Of a stretch of 64,000 bases of DNA, positions 59,631-64,000 are shown piece by piece. The stretch spans positions 8,424,886 through 8,488,885 of the forward strand of contig NC_088789.1 in NCBI RefSeq assembly GCF_949628265.1. The letters are read 5' to 3'. The translations under genes and the position numbers were made by a program. This stretch comes from Cloeon dipterum. Taxonomy: Eukaryota; Arthropoda; Insecta; Ephemeroptera; Baetidae. Position 1 is the stretch's first letter. The number at the start of each line of letters is the position of its first letter. The notes below the pieces were generated by a model. The model ran no database searches. It saw only the letters and a list, made by a program, of their open reading frames with translations, and was not told the DNA's origin.

Positions 59631-61152
59631 CTGATTTAATTCCTAGTTGAATCTCAAAATATGGGTTAATCTCGTTTTTTTTTAGATTTCGTCTAAATTG
59701 GCACCAACACACTCATTTAACTTTCATAGTTAGATATAATTAGAGGATGTTAGCGCTGGTGATAACGATCTATATTTTAGAGCCTTTGCGGCACGCGCGC
59801 CTCTAACTGGACTGTCGCGTCGTTGTGAGAAAATGTGTGTGTATACAACATAGCAAATGAGCTTGAGTTTTAATGGGATGTAATGTTAAGTCAAAATTAA
59901 TTTTCGACTATTTTTCCCATCTTATTGGTTTTCGACTTTTTGAATCATGCATTCTCACTTTCTACTACACTGTTATTGATTATAATGGTAAAACCCTTAG
60001 ATTTAATGACACTCTTGTCCGTTTCATGAAAGATTAAATTATTTACATGTGATATCCCTCCATCAGAACTTTGATGTTTCGTTTTCTTTAAATTGTCATA
60101 TTTACATTGAAATAAAGATATATCCATTTTGTTTAGATTTTGGAAACTGTAGGATGGATGAAGCACTCAAAATAAAGAGCTATATTTTGAAAAAGCAAAC
60201 TGCTATTGTTTATTATATGCGCTTCGACGAAAATAAAAACATAAAATGCATGCAATCGCGACGCTCATATTATGGCATAATATAACATCAGCAACAGGAA
60301 CGCCTGAATGGTGAGAGGAAACTGTGCCGCCGGACAGTCTGTCAGCGCGGGGCATAATGTTTTTAAATTTAAAATCTCATCGCTGTGTATCTATATAGCC
60401 ACATTTCTCATTTCTAATCTTTGAATATATACATTTTTTCAAATTCCTTAAAACGTAAACGATGCCATCTTAACCTCACGCGCGAAGAAACTCAACATAT
60501 TTTTGTAGTGTTCAAATTTTCGGGATCTGAATGCAAACCATTTTATCATCCAACACGTATTTGTATCCCATTATTTTTTACATTTCAATTTTATACGCTA
60601 ATAAATAAATATAAACCTAGGTCGGTGGCATAATTTATAAGTTTTTTCATGAATTCTCTTGGGACACACGAGTTTTTGCTAGTAGCTTGCTATCAGGGTA
60701 TCGCCTATCTTGAATGAAATAAACCGATAAAAAGGTCTAACAAGGAAACAGAGCCAAAAGTCTAAACCACGAAAAGCTATTTCCTAAGCCTTTTTGACAT
60801 TTCACAGAGTATTGTCTGGTATTGTATTATTAACAGAAAAGCTATAGGTGAACTTTCTTTAAAAAAGGCATCACATCGCGCTAGCAAATTTGTTTGTTAA
60901 TTAAAATTTGATAGCTACATTGAATTCTAGTGCGATTCAGGGTGTTTGACTGTGAGGCTATACAAACAAATATTTTGGCAAGGAAAGATGAATTTGTACA
61001 TTAAAACCACACCTTGAAGACAAATAAACTCAAATAAAATTAGTTAAACGGAGTTTATTTTTATTCAACATCTGTATATATTAAGCTCATTATTATGATT
61101 CAAAATATTGTTTTTATGCATTATTTACTTTTTTTACAAATTTTTCAAAACT
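59631..61152. other. TRPA 3' flank up to the duplication junction
   Basis: AT-rich sequence after the TRPA stop. AATAAA at 60111-60116 and near 60170 are candidate polyadenylation signals, implying a 3' UTR of about 500 nt. No exon or repeat recognised up to 61152, where the MED25-derived sequence begins abruptly. Confidence 0.5.
60111..60116 (+). terminator. Candidate polyadenylation signal of the TRPA gene
   Basis: AATAAA about 480 nt past the stop. A second copy about 60 nt further on is an alternative. Confidence 0.35.
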
Positions 61153-62201
61153 TTGGCCCGACACAGCAGCAAATCAGGCCGCTGCTGCAGCAATCGCAGC
61201 CTAACATAGTAGAGGCCAGACAGCAGAACCTGCGGAAAATACAGCAGCTGCGACACACTCTGGAGCAGGCCCAGCAGCAAGAACAGCAGTACAGCCGTCA
61301 AATGATGGAGGTTATCGGGGTAAATATCGACTTACCTGCTCTATTTTAAATATAGTCAAGCTTTTCTTTCAATTAGCATGTTGTGAACTAATTTTGCTCT
61401 AGTACTAACTCTTTGTTGAGATTGGCATTTAATTTTGCTCATCATGTTAATAGTTCCATGGTGATTCTTTGAACCTCCAAGAAGAGCAGCAAAACCAGCT
61501 TCGCGCCCAGCTGCAGAGACAGATGAATATGGCTCAGCCCATGCAACCACAAGGTATGGCCCCGCAGCAACGAATGATCCGACCTAGCGGACCTGCCATG
61601 ACAAGTAACCCTGGACTGAGACATCTGTTGCAACAGGTACACCATTTCTGCATCTCTTCCTGGAATATTATGAATTAGCTGAATTCAATTAAAAATTTTC
61701 TCTTTTGAACTGGCTACTTTAGTTGTAATTAGTTTAAAAAGAAGGATCATCTCAACATTATGGTGTCCAGTTTCCAACTCTATAAAATCAACTCTTAATT
61801 TTACTTTATGTCAAAATAATCAAAAGATAGATAGGTATGTGATTTATTATATATTTTGCCCTGATTTATAGCACCTTAAATGTGACTTGCTTCAAGCTGA
61901 ACTTAATGTAACGCTGTTTCTAAAACATTAAACGCAATGCCAGCCAGGCACAACTATAATGTAGAAATTTCGAACTGAAAGAGTCGCAAGCCGCAACTTA
62001 GTGAACTTCTTATTTGATTTCTAAGATAAATCTTAAAGGACTTGATAAATATTTCAGCAACCACAGTATCGTCAGCAGCAACAACAGCAGCAGGTGATAG
62101 GGATGAATCAGATGGGTGGACCACGGCAACCCCAACAGCAAAATCACCTAATCAAATTTACTCATTTTTATAATTTTTTTTCTTCCCAATTTGTTCATTG
62201 A
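61153..62201 (+). pseudogene. Partial MED25 duplicate (exons 9-11, truncated both ends)
   Basis: Homology to MED25 starts mid exon 9 (Gly-Pro-Thr-Gln) and keeps the exon 9 donor at 61319, exon 10 at 61454-61636 and the exon 11 acceptor at 62057, all intact. The first eight exons and the vWA and ACID domains are absent. The exon 11 copy diverges after GGPRQ, losing the EDAYDFLG end, and runs on to a new stop at 62199-62201. One amino-acid change (Glu to Val in NIEEARQQ) is visible among very few substitutions. An in-frame ATG at 61095, just upstream of the junction, would give a 183-aa chimaeric product if spliced. Probably non-functional as a Mediator subunit. Confidence 0.8.
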
Positions 62202-64000
62202 GATGCATATTATTTTAATGTGCATGGTGCAGCTATTCAAAATAAGAAAAAAATATTTTAACTCATGATCAGCGATCTATGACTTGATGAAAACTAAGCA
62301 ATGTACAGTTGAGAGCATGAAAAGAATCTCTACTTTTCGACATTGCCAGACTGCGCTCTTCAGGCAGCCCTTTTCCCCCTCAATCACCTGCTCCTGACTT
62401 GTTCTTTGCTAGCCCTTCTGGTATCTGATTTTTTCATATGTACAGCACATTTGCATTCTACAATTTCAGCGTTTGGCATCATTGATCTTAGGTTTGACAC
62501 CATTAATGAAAATTTAACTAACTGCTTTTAGCTAAATTAAAAAAAAACGATATTTTTATCATAGTAATTATTGGCTCCTGTGCGTGTTGAGTTTTGTTGT
62601 AAAATAATTTCCTCTCAAAGCAACCTATTATTCGTTTTCTATCTTGAAATGATTTCTTAAAATATGTCCTATGAAATTAATGACAAGCACAAGCTAATAA
62701 CTAATAACCCTTGGGAATTTTCGTGAACATACTTAATCTGGCTCTCAGGCTTCATCAAACTATGCTATATATTACATTCATACGTCGTGAAATGATTTGG
62801 TCAGTTAGAACAGGACTCAGAAGTTAAGAAATGAAAAGTTCCACAATGCCAGACTAGTTCATGCGTGGTCCAGGTTTCAATAAATATAATACACATTTAC
62901 ACATACATTATTTTGCTATCTTGTTTGTTTCACAGCGCTGCGCGCGTACGTTCTTGCAGAACGAATAATTCAAAAGAAGCCTAAAACTGCGTATTCCAAA
63001 TAATTATCATACATAGTGTCAAAAGTTTATAGCCTAATTCTATTTCTTAAGTCATTAAAAAACATGATTATCATTTCATCGTCATTTTTTATGTCTTTGA
63101 CTGCATTATTCGGAAAAAGGACACTGAATAAGTCTGCTGCTCCTACTCCTACATTAGAAAGTAAGAGAGAAAACATTTAAAAATTTCTAGTGATTTTTGG
63201 AACAAGAATTAATAAATTTATTTTCGGTACGGTCAGTGTGGGCTGATGGCTGATTAACCACTCGCTTATTAAATATCAAGTATGGTAGTGTTTCAGTTAC
63301 AGCGTCCACGCACTTTTTGTGACTCAATTAGTGGCCACTTAACAAATGTTTATTTCACAGAGCATTATTTCACACTTTTTTACAGAGCTTACCAGGCGTG
63401 AGCCTAAAATAAAGCAGAAAAGTGGGCACGTGCCATTATCCAAACCTGTCAAGAAAAAAATGCAAGATAAATGTTCTCCAAACATCCTGAAGTTTGGACG
63501 CTCCACCCACTTGTTTTTCTTCATACAATCACTCCTTTTTGCTTTAACAAGTCATTTTCGCAGTAAAGCGCTTTGAGGACAACTGTCAGCGAAGCAGCTG
63601 CAGGTGAACTTATTTTTTGCTTCTCACTGTTCTATGTACCTTTTATATAGGAGCTCTTAAGAACGTTATATAAATTCTTAACATACCATTTTGCTCACCA
63701 AGTTGAGAAAGCTTTTTTTATTATCACCTAAAAACTATGCCTCGATCGGGATTTAGCCATACCTTTGACTCGTCAGTAACCGTTTTTAAAATGATCAAAT
63801 ATTTTGTAATCATTATTTACTTTTTGCAACATTCTTTTAATTTAAGGAAAAACACATCTGCTATCATGATATTACTGTGGATTTTTGTCATTATTTGTAT
63901 TTCTTTCATTCTGTCGCAGACATTAAAATACCACTTTTGTATGATTGGCTTTTTTCTCTCTGCTCCACAGAAATGTCTGAGAGTACAAAGCTATCTCTTT
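61153..64000 (+). repeat. Copy B of the long direct duplication, continuing past the window
   Basis: Second copy of 49434-52640. Net 352 bp is missing relative to copy A at the MED25 stop/3' UTR position (between about 62130 and 62182). The remaining homology reaches the window edge (63972 aligns with about 52633). If the duplication is tandem, the next feature to the right should be a second copy of the TRPA gene. Confidence 0.85.

Overview
The window is a piece of an arthropod nuclear genome, most likely an insect or another pancrustacean. The genes are interrupted by GT-AG introns, the coding exons are GC-rich against AT-rich introns, and the gene content is animal. Assignments come from reading translated exons by eye and recalling family sequences; no search was run. 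Most predicted open reading frames here are noise in long introns. The real genes only appear when short exons are joined in phase.

Layout. (1) 3775-11554, plus strand: the 3' half of a D2-like dopamine receptor gene (Dop2R type), covering the third intracellular loop, TM6, TM7 and the C terminus. The exons for TM1-5 lie upstream of the window. One of its introns holds a 5'-truncated non-LTR retrotransposon fragment with a 13-bp target duplication. (2) 17888-41054, minus strand, convergent with the receptor: a complete seven-exon Rab GTPase of the Rab32/38/29 group, 243 aa over 23 kb. It has a 33-nt microexon and a His in place of the catalytic switch II Gln. (3) 41693-42790, minus strand: PHF5A, a 110-aa SF3b splicing subunit, almost identical to the human protein. 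(4) 45136-50478, plus strand: MED25 (Mediator subunit), 11 coding exons, 947 aa, with two long Gln tracts. (5) 53811-59630, plus strand: a Painless-like TRPA channel, two coding exons, 877 aa. Its only coding intron contains a 2.64-kb foldback element with arms of about 1.16 kb and an ATTT target duplication. (6) 61153-64000: a second copy of the MED25 3' end plus its downstream spacer, exactly 11,720 bp after the first copy. This looks like the start of a second unit of a tandem duplication whose body is the TRPA gene. If so, a second TRPA paralogue should lie just past the right edge of the window.

The five genes are functionally unrelated neighbours (dopamine signalling, membrane traffic, splicing, transcription, sensory channel). 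The interesting part is the right-hand 15 kb: a recent tandem duplication with mosaic sequence identity, a degraded MED25 fragment with a new chimaeric reading frame, and a long intronic hairpin able to form double-stranded RNA inside a sensory channel transcript. Intergenic and intronic stretches were read for exons, RNA genes and repeats. I recognised no tRNA, rRNA, snRNA or known microRNA gene and no CRISPR-like array.
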